A stretch of DNA of 10,410 nt. Origin: Alphaproteobacteria bacterium (GTDB taxonomy: Bacteria; Pseudomonadota; Alphaproteobacteria; Micavibrionales; UBA2020). The notes under the pieces are model-generated. The model did no database searches. It was given only the letters and a program-made list of their open reading frames with translations, and was not told the origin of the DNA. The stretch lies in contig JAGXAX010000030.1 of the NCBI GenBank assembly GCA_018971405.1, positions 1-10,410 of the forward strand, written 5' to 3'. A program made the translations under genes and the position numbers. This document shows, in pieces, positions 1 through 6,183 of the stretch (position 1 is the first letter of the stretch; each line of letters opens with the position of its first letter).

Positions 1-88
1 TATAGGTATAGGTGAGGGAATAGACGATCTGCGCCCCTTCGCGGCGCACGATTTCGCCCGTGGAATAACAGGACTTGAAGAAGAACAT
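1..88 (-). CDS. Possible 5' part of an unknown minus-strand gene, cut by the window edge
   Basis: The minus strand is open from an ATG at 88-86 to the window edge, giving 29 codons (MFFFKSCYSTGEIVRREGAQ and onward). Most third positions are G or C, as in the real genes here. The competing plus-strand frame, which stops at 101-103, uses three rare ATA codons and looks less like coding. Against the call, the ATG has no Shine-Dalgarno sequence, and it overlaps the likely start of amn, so two divergent genes would begin on the same bases. I do not recognise the peptide and assign no function. It could also be chance, or a gene whose true start lies elsewhere. Confidence 0.3.
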   Translation of the reverse strand, partial: MFFFKSCYSTGEIVRREGAQIVYSLTYTY

Positions 89-1595
89 GCCCGCACCGAT
101 TAAAGACGGCCTGATGACCACCAAGAGCTTCCGCGACGCGGAACAGGCGCTCGACTGGATCAGGGAGATTTACGACACCAACACCGCGTACCTGCGCGAG
201 GCTTTCGACGCCTTCTCGAAGGGCGAATGGCCGGAAGGGCGCGTTACCGCGCACTATCCCTATCTCGGCATCACGACGCGCAAGGCGCCCGTCATGGACA
301 ACCGCCTGTCGTTCGGGTTTTTGTCGCGCCCCGGCACTTACGGCACGACGCTGACGCGGCCCGACCTCTACCGCGATTATTATCTCGAACAGTTCGAACT
401 GCTGCTCAAAAACCATCCGGAAGCGGACTTGCGCATCGGCGTCAGCGACCTGCCGATCCCGCTGCACTTCGCGCTCGGGGAGAACTATCACCTCGAAGGC
501 GGGCTCGCGCCGGAGCAACTCCTGCGCCTGCCGGAGATTTTCGACCAGCCCAACCTCGCCGTCATGGACGATACCATCCCCAGCGGCACGCACACCCTCC
601 GGCCGGGCGAGCCGAAGCCGCTGGCGCTGTTCACCGCGCCGCGCGTGGACCTGAGCCTCCAGCGTCTCAAGCATTACACCGGCACGACGGCGGAGCACTT
701 CCAGAAATTCGTCATGTTCACCAACTATCCGTTCTACGTCGATGAGTTCATCCGCCTTGGCCACGAGATGATGGAACGCGCCGGCAATGCCGGGGACGCG
801 GAAGAACGCAAGCAATACACGGCCTTCGTCGAGCCGGGGAATTTCGTCACGCATAACGCCAATTCCGGCGGCGGCGGAACCTCGGGCGAACGGCAGGCGC
901 GCGCCCCGCAGATGCCCGCCTATCACCTGAAGCGCGCCGACGGCACCGGCATCACGCTCATCAACATCGGCATCGGCCCCTCGAACGCCAAGACGATCAC
1001 CGACCACGTCGCTGTCCTGCGCTCGCACACATGGCTCATGCTCGGCCACTGCGCGGGCCTGCGCAATTCGCAGAAGCTCGGGGATTACGTCCTCGCCCAT
1101 GCCTATGTGCGCGACGACAACGTGCTCGACCACGCCGTTCCCCTGTGGGTGCCGATCCCCGCGCTCTCCGAAGTCCAGATCGCGCTCGAAAAGGCCGTTT
1201 CGCAGGTGACGGGACTCGACGACTACGAGCAGAAGAAGATCATGCGTACCGGCACCGTCGCCACCGTCAGCGACCGGAACTGGGAGCTATGGGAGCAGAG
1301 CGTGCCGATCAAGCGCCTCTCGCAATGCCGCGCTGTCGCGCTTGATATGGAATCCGCGACCATCGCCGCCAACGGCTTTCGTTTCCGCGTGCCGTACGGC
1401 ACCTTGCTCTGCGTTTCGGACAAGCCTTTGCACGGGCAGCTCAAGCTCCCCGGCATGGCCGACAAGTTCTACCGCGAGCAGGTCGACCAGCACCTGCGTA
1501 TCGGCCTCATGGCGATGGAAAAGATCCGCGCGCTCGGCTACGGCCGCGTGCACAGCCGCAAGCTCCGCAGCTTCAACGAAGTGGCGTTCCAGTAG
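87..1595 (+). CDS. amn: AMP nucleosidase
   Basis: Cleaves the N-glycosidic bond of AMP to adenine and ribose 5-phosphate in the cytoplasm, part of adenylate balance and purine salvage. The protein (502 residues from ATG 87) follows E. coli Amn (484 residues) nearly end to end. The N-terminal AMP-nucleosidase domain contains RVDLSLQRLKHYTGT (from about residue 187) and FTNYPFYVDEF. The C-terminal phosphorylase-like domain contains NIGIGPSNAKT (293-303), GHCAGLR, DMESATIAA (from 420) and SDKPLHG (444-450). The Asp445 of SDKP should match the catalytic Asp428 of E. coli. The ending HSRKLRSFNE is also as in E. coli. Start: ATG 87 has a purine-rich GAAGAAG upstream; TTG at 75 would extend it by 4 codons, and ATG at 114 is a third option. 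The gene stands alone and converges on a small unknown gene across a shared terminator. Confidence 0.95.
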   Translation: MPAPIKDGLMTTKSFRDAEQALDWIREIYDTNTAYLREAFDAFSKGEWPEGRVTAHYPYLGITTRKAPVMDNRLSFGFLSRPGTYGTTLTRPDLYRDYYLEQFELLLKNHPEADLRIGVSDLPIPLHFALGENYHLEGGLAPEQLLRLPEIFDQPNLAVMDDTIPSGTHTLRPGEPKPLALFTAPRVDLSLQRLKHYTGTTAEHFQKFVMFTNYPFYVDEFIRLGHEMMERAGNAGDAEERKQYTAFVEPGNFVTHNANSGGGGTSGERQARAPQMPAYHLKRADGTGITLINIGIGPSNAKTITDHVAVLRSHTWLMLGHCAGLRNSQKLGDYVLAHAYVRDDNVLDHAVPLWVPIPALSEVQIALEKAVSQVTGLDDYEQKKIMRTGTVATVSDRNWELWEQSVPIKRLSQCRAVALDMESATIAANGFRFRVPYGTLLCVSDKPLHGQLKLPGMADKFYREQVDQHLRIGLMAMEKIRALGYGRVHSRKLRSFNEVAFQ

Positions 1596-1598
1596 GGC

Positions 1599-1630
1599 AA
1601 AAAAAACGCCCCCATGGGGAGGCGCTTTTT
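1599..1630. terminator. Bidirectional intrinsic terminator
   Basis: The stem CGCC-CCC (1607-1613) pairs with GGG-A-GGCG (1617-1624, one bulged A). Eight A residues flank it on the left (1599-1606) and five T residues on the right (1626-1630). It can therefore terminate amn on the plus strand and the small convergent gene on the minus strand. It begins 4 bases after the amn stop codon. Confidence 0.8.
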
Positions 1631-1658
1631 ATCTTCGACATGTGTGTAACGTCAGGTT

Positions 1659-1874
1659 TTAAGCTGTGACATTCAGCAACTGGCCGCGACCTTGCTGATC
1701 GCCGCCGTTGCCGCTGTTTTTCGACGCATCCTTGCCCCCGCCATGCTGCGTGCTCGGCGCGGCCGCCTGTTTGGGCTGCGTGCTGTCGGTTTTCGGTTCC
1801 TGATACGGCGTATTCACGGTGCCGCCCTGATAAGCCACTGCGGGCTGATAGGCGACGTTCGGTCCGTTCACCAT
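1659..1874 (-). CDS. Small unknown protein, 71 residues, Gln/Gly/Ala-rich
   Basis: I do not recognise this protein. The start is well supported: GGAGG lies at 1885-1881, six bases before ATG 1874, and a perfect TATAAT lies just upstream. The sequence begins MVNGPNVAYQPAVAYQGG and ends GRGQLLNVTA. The middle is rich in Pro, Gln, Gly, Asn, Ser and Lys (for example TQHGGGKDASKNSGNGG), so it is probably disordered. There is no signal peptide, membrane segment, cysteine or known motif. Two near-repeats, VAYQP and VAYQG, sit near the N-terminus. It lies between the cysK end and the amn terminator and reads in the same direction as cysK, but appears to have its own promoter. Overlapping frames on both strands here look like shadows and lack ribosome binding sites. 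Confidence 0.7.
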   Translation of the reverse strand: MVNGPNVAYQPAVAYQGGTVNTPYQEPKTDSTQPKQAAAPSTQHGGGKDASKNSGNGGDQQGRGQLLNVTA

Positions 1875-1880
1875 TTTGAT

Positions 1881-1898
1881 CCTCCACGAATCATTATA
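1881..1898 (-). promoter_or_regulatory. Promoter -10 box and ribosome binding site of the 71-residue gene
   Basis: The minus strand carries a consensus TATAAT at 1898-1893. Transcription would start near 1886, almost at the GGAGG (1885-1881), leaving a leader of only about 12 bases before ATG 1874. No good -35 hexamer stands 16-18 bases upstream (CATGAA or TCATGA at best), so the strength of the promoter is uncertain. Confidence 0.55.
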
Positions 1899-1964
1899 GC
1901 CAAACTTCCACTAATTTCATGATACCAGTCGCGCCTTAATAAAGGCTTAAGCAAAATAACCCAG

Positions 1965-2900
1965 CTATTCCAAGTCCTTGAAGGCGGGCAGGGAGAGGTA
2001 ACGCTCGGCCATGCTGGGGACGATGGCGACGATCGTCTTGCCCGCCATCTCCGGTCTTTTGCCGACTTCGAGCGCCGCGCGGATCGCCGCGCCGGAAGAA
2101 ATGCCCGCCGGAATGCCCTCTATTTTGGCCGTATGGCGGCACATGGCGATGGCGTCTTCGCTCGAAACTTTAAAAACTTCGTCAATCAGGCTGGTATCGA
2201 CGGTCTCCGGAATGAACCCCGCGCCGATGCCCTGAATTTTGTGTGCGGCGGGCTGACCGCCGGACAAAACGGGGCTTTCCGCCGGCTCGACGGCGATAAC
2301 CTTAAAACCCGGCTTGCGCGGTTTCAGCGCCTGTGCGACGCCGGTCAGTGTGCCGCCCGTGCCGACGCCCGCCACCAGTGCATCGACCTTGCCGTCGGTA
2401 TCGCGCCAGATTTCCTCCGCCGTCGTTTTGCGGTGGATTTCGGGATTGGCGGGGTTTTTGAACTGCTGTGGCGAGAAGCTGTTTTTGCGTTCTCTCAAAA
2501 GCTCCTCCGCGCGGGAAATCGCGCCTTTCATGCCCTGATCGGCGGGCGTAAGCACAAGTTCCGCGCCGAACAGCCTTAGCATCTTGCGCCGCTCGTAAGA
2601 CATGCTCTCCGGCATGACGAGGAGGAGGCGATAGCCTTTCGCCGCGCAAATGAAGGCGAGGCCGATGCCGGTGTTGCCCGATGTCGGTTCGATGATGACG
2701 GTGTCCTTGTTGATCTTGCCGTCACGCTCGCCGGCCTCGACCAGCGCCAGCGCGATCCTGTCCTTGACGCTGGAGAGGGGATTGAAGAATTCCAGCTTCA
2801 AAAGAATGTCCGCCCTGACGCCGTATTCCGCCGAAAGCTTCGGGATGCGCACCAGCGGCGTGTCGCCAATGGTTTCCCAGATATGATCGTATATTTTCAT
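1965..2900 (-). CDS. cysK: Cysteine synthase (O-acetylserine sulfhydrylase)
   Basis: PLP enzyme that joins O-acetylserine and sulfide to give L-cysteine and acetate, the last step of sulfate assimilation, in the cytoplasm. The protein is 311 residues, a normal CysK length. Motifs in order: PLSSVKDR with the Schiff-base Lys46; TSGNTG (73-78), the substrate loop; [10 protein letters not shown] (178-187), which binds the PLP phosphate; [10 protein letters not shown] (222-231); and GISSGAA (266-272). There is no C-terminal CBS domain, so it is not cystathionine beta-synthase. CysK and CysM are hard to separate by eye, and CysK is the better fit. The start is ATG 2900, which overlaps the tag stop in ATGA. 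An upstream extension of the open frame to 3119 lies inside tag and does not resemble CysK. It is the last gene of the dut-tag-cysK operon, and I see no convincing terminator after it. Confidence 0.93.
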   Translation of the reverse strand: MKIYDHIWETIGDTPLVRIPKLSAEYGVRADILLKLEFFNPLSSVKDRIALALVEAGERDGKINKDTVIIEPTSGNTGIGLAFICAAKGYRLLLVMPESMSYERRKMLRLFGAELVLTPADQGMKGAISRAEELLRERKNSFSPQQFKNPANPEIHRKTTAEEIWRDTDGKVDALVAGVGTGGTLTGVAQALKPRKPGFKVIAVEPAESPVLSGGQPAAHKIQGIGAGFIPETVDTSLIDEVFKVSSEDAIAMCRHTAKIEGIPAGISSGAAIRAALEVGKRPEMAGKTIVAIVPSMAERYLSLPAFKDLE

Positions 2901-3478
2901 TTCAGCCTCTTGCAGGGCGCGTAGCGGAAGCAGTCCACAAGATGGTCGTTGACCAGCCCTGTCGCCTGCATGTGCGCGTAAATAATGGTCGAGCCGACGA
3001 AGGACATGCCGCGCTTTTTCAGGTCTTTCGAGAGCGCGTCGCTTTCCTTCGACGTCGCGGGGATGTCCGAAGGCTTGCGCCGCCTGTTGATAACGGGCTT
3101 GCCCCCGACAAAGTTCCATACATATTTGTCGAACGAGCCGAATTCTTTCTGAATATCGAGAAAAGCGCGGGCATTCTTGCGCGCGGCAAATATTTTCAGG
3201 CGGTTGCGGATGATGCCGCCGTCCTCCGTCAGTTTCGTCAGTTCCGCGTCCGTCATGCGGGCGACCTTGACGGGGTCGAAGTTTTTGAAGGCCTTGCGGT
3301 AGGCGCTCCGGCGCTTGAGAATGGTTTCCCAGCTCAAACCCGCCTGCGCGCCTTCGAGGATAAGAAATTCAAAGTGCGTGCGATCGTCATGCACCGGCAC
3401 GCCCCATTCTTCATCGTGGTAGGCATCGTAAAAATCTTTACCTTGGCCAACCCAGTGACAGCGTTTCTTCTCAGCCAT
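2897..3478 (-). CDS. tag: DNA-3-methyladenine glycosylase I
   Basis: Base-excision repair enzyme that removes 3-methyladenine from alkylated DNA, leaving an abasic site. The protein is 193 residues against 187 for E. coli Tag, and aligns along its whole length. The zinc ligands of the family are present: Cys7, His21, His179 and Cys183 (in VNDHLVDC). [10 protein letters not shown] holds Glu42 and Trp50, matching Glu38 and Trp46 of the E. coli base pocket, and Tyr20 in AYHDEEWG matches Tyr16. [16 protein letters not shown] is also a family signature. The start overlaps the end of dut by 8 bp and the stop overlaps the cysK start by 4 bp, so translation is probably coupled along the operon. Pairing with dut puts two enzymes against damaged or wrong bases in one transcript. 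Confidence 0.95.
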   Translation of the reverse strand: MAEKKRCHWVGQGKDFYDAYHDEEWGVPVHDDRTHFEFLILEGAQAGLSWETILKRRSAYRKAFKNFDPVKVARMTDAELTKLTEDGGIIRNRLKIFAARKNARAFLDIQKEFGSFDKYVWNFVGGKPVINRRRKPSDIPATSKESDALSKDLKKRGMSFVGSTIIYAHMQATGLVNDHLVDCFRYAPCKRLK

Positions 3479-3944
3479 TGCCGGAGACTTTTTTCAGCCC
3501 CGTCGAGCCGAAACCGCCGGCGCCGCGTTCCGTTTCGTCCAGCGTTTCGACGGCGTTCCATGTCACGCGGCTGTAGGCGGCGACCACCATCTGTGCGACG
3601 CGCATGCCGCGTTCGATTGTAAACGTTTCAGTGCCGAGATTGGCGAGGATGACCTTGATCTCCCCGCGGTAATCGGCGTCGACCGTACCGGGCGTGTTCA
3701 GCACGGTCACGCCGTGCTTGGCGGCGAGACCGGAACGCGGACGGATCTGCGCTTCAAACCCCAAGGGCAGGGCGATGGCAAGACCGGTCGGCACCAGCGT
3801 GCGTTCGCCCGGCTTTAGCGCCACCGGCGCATCGACCGCCGCCGCCAGATCCATGCCTGCGGAATGTTCCGTGCCGTATTGCGGCAGATCCAGCCCTTTG
3901 GCGTGCGGAAGTTGCGTAACGGAAACTTTCAGTAACTTGTCCAT
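3471..3944 (-). CDS. dut: dUTP diphosphatase (dUTPase)
   Basis: Hydrolyses dUTP to dUMP and diphosphate, keeping uracil out of DNA and supplying dUMP for thymidylate synthesis. It is a homotrimeric enzyme of the all-beta family. All five family motifs are present: AGMDLAAA (29-36), RPRSGLA (68-74), the [14 protein letters not shown] block (83-96) with the catalytic Asp89 and Tyr92, RVAQMVVA (115-122), and the glycine-rich C-terminal arm [10 protein letters not shown] (140-149). The length is 157 residues, normal for a bacterial dUTPase. Two in-frame ATGs compete. The first (3950) lies only one base after GGAG (3955-3952), whereas the second (3944) has a 7-base gap, so 3944 is preferred. The choice changes only two residues. 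It is the first gene of dut-tag-cysK. In many alphaproteobacteria dut sits next to coaBC instead. Confidence 0.94.
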   Translation of the reverse strand: MDKLLKVSVTQLPHAKGLDLPQYGTEHSAGMDLAAAVDAPVALKPGERTLVPTGLAIALPLGFEAQIRPRSGLAAKHGVTVLNTPGTVDADYRGEIKVILANLGTETFTIERGMRVAQMVVAAYSRVTWNAVETLDETERGAGGFGSTGLKKVSGNG

Positions 3945-4059
3945 AGTCATGCTCCATTGCGTGTTTGGCGGCTAGTCTAACGGGGCAGGCTTAAAAATAA
4001 AGGGCTTTGTATTTCGGGGCAGTCCATGTCAGTAACGGTGGATTGCATACTAATGTGTG

Positions 4060-4088
4060 TTGACAATGTAGAATTGTATAGATACGAT
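4060..4088 (+). promoter_or_regulatory. Promoter of the XRE-type regulator gene
   Basis: A consensus -35 TTGACA (4060-4065) is followed by a 17-base spacer and TACGAT (4083-4088) as the -10. The predicted start near 4095 leaves a leader of roughly 15 bases before ATG 4110. This is one of the best promoter matches in the window, and it overlaps the opposing dut promoter. Confidence 0.6.
4063..4077. promoter_or_regulatory. Possible operator: inverted repeat ACAAT-N5-ATTGT
   Basis: ACAAT (4063-4067) and ATTGT (4073-4077) form a perfect 5-bp dyad with a 5-bp centre. It covers part of the -35 and spacer of the XRE promoter and the -10 of the dut promoter. Cro/CI-type proteins bind short dyads of this kind as dimers. 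The arms are short and AT-rich, so chance is possible. Confidence 0.35.
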
Positions 4089-4101
4089 TGAATGTGGTAA
4101 A
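4073..4101 (-). promoter_or_regulatory. Candidate sigma70-type promoter of dut-tag-cysK
   Basis: On the minus strand, TTTACC (4101-4096) is followed after 17 bases by TACAAT (4078-4073). Transcription would start near 4066, leaving a dut leader of about 120 bases. The boxes lie within the promoter of the divergent XRE gene. Weaker -10-like words nearer dut cannot be ruled out. Confidence 0.4.
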
Positions 4102-4109
4102 TTGGAGAT

Positions 4110-4571
4110 ATGGCAGTGCCGCGCGCAAAAACAGATGAAGCAGGACCAAACCCTGTAGACATATATGTCGGATCAAAGGTTAAGTCGAGGCGGCTCATCC
4201 TTGGACTGAGTCAGGAAGAACTGGCGAAAGCGATCGGACTCACCTTTCAGCAGGTTCAGAAGTACGAGCGCGGCACCAACCGTATCAGCGTCAGCCGTCT
4301 TGTGGACATCTGCAAGGTGCTGAAAGTCCAGATCGATTATTTCTTCGACGGAAGTTTCAGTCTCTCCGGAAAATCCGGCACGCGCAATCTGGCGCTCAAA
4401 GGGTTCTCCGATACGAAGCAGGAGGCTCTGGAGCCTGACCCGCTGATCAAACGCGACGTCATGGAACTGGTGCGCGCCTATTCCGGCATCAAGAATCCCC
4501 AGCTCAAAAGGCAGATTCTCGAAATGGCCAAGGCCATGTCGACATCCGGCGCGGATGGCAAAACCCTCTAG
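4110..4571 (+). CDS. XRE (Cro/CI-type) helix-turn-helix transcriptional regulator
   Basis: DNA-binding regulator of 153 residues. The HTH_3 domain spans about residues 21-77 and includes VKSRRLILGLSQEELAKAIG and TFQQVQKYERGTNRIS. The latter, with SVSRLVDICKVL after it, is typical of a regulator group widespread in alphaproteobacteria, which includes the rhizobial PraR-like repressors. The C-terminal half (80-153) is charged and has no recognised ligand domain; residues 112-145 look helical and may serve in dimerisation. GGAG (4104-4107) is only 2 bases from ATG 4110, while an in-frame GTG at 4116 has a better 8-base gap, so the start is unsure by two codons. It sits divergent to dut and directly before the rplK operon. 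Its targets are unknown; autoregulation and control of dut-tag-cysK are inferences from the shared promoter region. Confidence 0.88.
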   Translation: MAVPRAKTDEAGPNPVDIYVGSKVKSRRLILGLSQEELAKAIGLTFQQVQKYERGTNRISVSRLVDICKVLKVQIDYFFDGSFSLSGKSGTRNLALKGFSDTKQEALEPDPLIKRDVMELVRAYSGIKNPQLKRQILEMAKAMSTSGADGKTL

Positions 4572-4593
4572 TTTATTTAATTATGAAAATTAA

Positions 4594-4625
4594 TAAGGCA
4601 AGTTTACGCCTTAATATAATTTCTT
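4594..4625 (+). terminator. Weak terminator candidate after the XRE gene
   Basis: TAAGGC (4594-4599) pairs with GCCTTA (4608-4613) around an 8-base loop, and the sequence after it is AT-rich with TTTC and TTTT. The stem is short and the T-tract interrupted, so termination may be partial. Confidence 0.4.
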
Positions 4626-4648
4626 TTCTATAAATGACAATTATTCTC

Positions 4649-4676
4649 TTGCATTACCTTGAAATGGCGATATATT
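4649..4676 (+). promoter_or_regulatory. Promoter of the rplK-rplA operon
   Basis: TTGCAT (4649-4654), a 16-base spacer and TATATT (4671-4676) fit a sigma70-type promoter. The predicted start is near 4683, giving a leader of about 94 bases before rplK that holds the RNA structures described next. Confidence 0.55.
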
Positions 4677-4681
4677 GGCGC

Positions 4682-4706
4682 GCCCGTGCATAGATGACGG
4701 GCTTTT
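4682..4706 (+). promoter_or_regulatory. Hairpin with T-run at the start of the rplK leader
   Basis: GCCCGT (4682-4687) pairs with ACGGGC (4697-4702), and TTTT follows. The shape is that of a small intrinsic terminator, but it lies almost exactly at the predicted transcription start. It may terminate upstream read-through, or act as a stabilising 5' stem-loop of the mRNA. Confidence 0.45.
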
Positions 4707-4710
4707 ACCC

Positions 4711-4752
4711 TGTGGGAGGCGATGCGCAAGACCATTGCAAAGCCGCACCACA
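4711..4752 (+). promoter_or_regulatory. Probable L1-binding autoregulatory structure in the rplK leader
   Basis: TGTGG (4711-4715) pairs with CCACA (4748-4752). After an asymmetric internal loop (GA opposite GCA), GGC (4718-4720) pairs with GCC (4742-4744). A top hairpin GCAA-GACCA-TTGC (4726-4738) closes it. A stem with an asymmetric purine-containing loop just before rplK is the layout of the leader by which ribosomal protein L1 represses its own L11-L1 operon, by mimicking its 23S rRNA site. The assignment rests on position and folding by eye. Confidence 0.55.
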
Positions 4753-4776
4753 AAACCCTATTTTTAGGAGTCAGAA

Positions 4777-5208
4777 ATGGCAAAAAAGATACAAGGTTAT
4801 ATCAAGCTGGTTGTTCCGGCCGGCAAGGCAAATCCGTCGCCGCCGATCGGCCCTGCGCTCGGTCAGGCCGGCGTCAACATCATGGAATTCTGCAAGGGCT
4901 TCAATGCCCAGACGCAGAAGATGGAAGCGGGCATGCCCATCCCGTGCGTGATCACGGTTTATCAGGACCGTTCCTTCACGTTCGTCATGAAAACCCCGCC
5001 CGCGAGTTACTATCTCGTCAAAGCGGCGAAGCTCGAAAAGGGCTCGGGCACGACCGGCAAGACGGACAATGTCGGCAAGGTGACGCAAAAACAACTGCGT
5101 GAAATCGCCGAAGCGAAACTCAAAGACATGAACGCCGCAAGCGTCGAGGCCGCGATGAAATCCATCGCCGGCACCGCGCGCTCCATGGGCATCGCGGTGG
5201 AGGGCTAA
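4777..5208 (+). CDS. rplK: 50S ribosomal protein L11
   Basis: Component of the GTPase-associated centre of the large subunit, binding 23S rRNA helices 43-44 together with the L10-L12 stalk. The protein is 143 residues, normal for L11. The N-terminal domain has the proline-rich helix [20 protein letters not shown], contacted by thiostrepton-type antibiotics. The C-terminal RNA-binding domain carries [13 protein letters not shown] and the ending [19 protein letters not shown] (4766-4770) lies six bases before the ATG. It is the first gene of the ribosomal cluster, and the rplA ribosome binding site is embedded in its last codons. The usual upstream neighbour nusG is absent. Confidence 0.97.
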   Translation: MAKKIQGYIKLVVPAGKANPSPPIGPALGQAGVNIMEFCKGFNAQTQKMEAGMPIPCVITVYQDRSFTFVMKTPPASYYLVKAAKLEKGSGTTGKTDNVGKVTQKQLREIAEAKLKDMNAASVEAAMKSIAGTARSMGIAVEG

Positions 5209-5211
5209 GCC

Positions 5212-5952
5212 ATGACAGAGAAGAAAAAAGCAGCAAAGAAAACCGCTGAAAAATCCCGCTTCACGAAGCGCCTGCGCGCCGTCCGCACGGAGCAGGACCG
5301 CAACAAGGTCTGGCAACTGGCCGACGCCGTGAAGTTCATCAAGCAGAACGCCACCGCGAAGTTCGACGAGACGGTCGAGATCGCGATCGCCCTCGGCATC
5401 GACACCAAGCAAACCGACCAGAACGTCCGCGGCATGTGCTCCCTGCCGAACGGCACGGGTAAAACGGTACGCGTTGCCGTATTCGCCAAGGGCGCAAAAG
5501 CCGAAGAAGCGAAAAAAGCGGGCGCCGACATCGTCGGCGACGAAGACCTCGCCGCGCAGGTGCAGAAAGGCGAAATCAATTTCGACCGCTGCATCGCGAC
5601 ACCGGACATGATGCCGCTCGTCGGTCGTCTCGGCCAGGTGCTGGGCCCGAAAGGCCTGATGCCGAACCCGAAACTCGGCACCGTCACGATGGACGTCACC
5701 GGCGCCGTTAAAGGCGCGAAGGGCGGTTCGGTCGAGTTCCGCGCGGAGAAGGCCGGCATCGTCCACGTCGGCGTGGGCAAGGCCAGCTTCGATGAAAAGA
5801 AACTCGTGGAAAATATCCGTGCTCTCTACGAGGCGATATTGAAAGCAAAACCGTCGGGAACCAAGGGCAACTACTTTAAAAAGGCGTCCTTGTCCTCGAC
5901 CATGGGCCCGGGCGTGAAGCTGGATCTCTCCAGCCTCGGCAAGGCGGCCTAA
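5212..5952 (+). CDS. rplA: 50S ribosomal protein L1
   Basis: Large-subunit protein of the mobile L1 stalk, which helps release E-site tRNA, and the translational repressor of its own operon. The protein is 246 residues, slightly longer than the 234 of E. coli because of a Lys/Ala-rich N-terminal tail ([20 protein letters not shown]). The L1 signature [15 protein letters not shown] is at 145-159. The ending [11 protein letters not shown] is typical. GGAGG at 5199-5203 lies eight bases before the ATG, inside the end of rplK. The two genes are only 3 bp apart and must be co-transcribed. A probable target for its repressor role is the folded element at 4711-4752. Confidence 0.97.
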   Translation: MTEKKKAAKKTAEKSRFTKRLRAVRTEQDRNKVWQLADAVKFIKQNATAKFDETVEIAIALGIDTKQTDQNVRGMCSLPNGTGKTVRVAVFAKGAKAEEAKKAGADIVGDEDLAAQVQKGEINFDRCIATPDMMPLVGRLGQVLGPKGLMPNPKLGTVTMDVTGAVKGAKGGSVEFRAEKAGIVHVGVGKASFDEKKLVENIRALYEAILKAKPSGTKGNYFKKASLSSTMGPGVKLDLSSLGKAA

Positions 5953-5962
5953 AGAGAATTTT

Positions 5963-6165
5963 CCGGAGGGAAACCTTCGGGAAACCCTGTCCGAGACTAC
6001 TGGTGTTCGCAAGAACCTAAGCGTAAATGGCCGGTACAGACGAGGTTTTAGAGTTTATAGCAGACTAGCGTTATGGCTTGAACTTCGGGATGGGATAAAA
6101 CGGGGGGCCGGACTATTGGCCTCCAGAGTGCAACCCGGCCGGGTTTAGAAGCCCGCCATAACTAG
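5963..6165 (+). ncRNA. L10 leader (cis-regulatory RNA of rplJ-rplL)
   Basis: The 231-base gap between rplA and rplJ has no gene but much structure, as expected of the L10 leader, to which L10(L12)4 binds to repress rplJ and rplL translation. A hairpin with GAAA loop spans 5963-5980 (seven pairs, one G-U). The core word GTCCGAGACTACTGGTG follows at about 5989-6005. A second hairpin GTTC-GCAA-GAAC (6005-6016) has a GNRA loop. A GC-rich pairing of GGCCGG (6106-6111) with CCGGCC (6135-6140) lies further down. The GTCCGAGAC...GGTG core and position match my knowledge of this family; exact ends are uncertain. Confidence 0.75.
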
Positions 6166-6183
6166 AAAAGAACGGAGATATCC

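Noticed and set aside
1..103. Plus-strand frame ending at TAA 101-103 as the tail of an upstream gene
   Set aside because: It uses three ATA codons in about 34, unlike the surrounding genes, and overlaps the amn start; the minus frame looks more coding-like.
1573..1887. Longer overlapping minus frame (104 codons) in the same place as the 71-codon gene
   Set aside because: It has no ribosome binding site at its start, runs through the terminator into the amn end, and its composition is shadow-like.
1933..1952. Hairpin GCCTT-AATA-AAGGC after cysK as a terminator
   Set aside because: The stem is short and no T-tract follows it on the minus strand; it overlaps the GCTTAAGC palindrome and may be chance.
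2901..3119. An N-terminal extension of CysK upstream of 2900
   Set aside because: The added residues lie within tag in another frame and do not match CysK, whereas ATG 2900 gives a normal-length protein and an ATGA junction.
4694..4951. An open frame starting in the rplK leader
   Set aside because: It runs through rplK in another frame, lacks a ribosome binding site, and its start lies within structured leader RNA.
4771..6012. A 413-codon open frame antisense to rplK and rplA
   Set aside because: It lies opposite two certain ribosomal genes, has Arg/His/Asp-rich composition typical of mirror frames in GC-rich DNA, and resembles no family.
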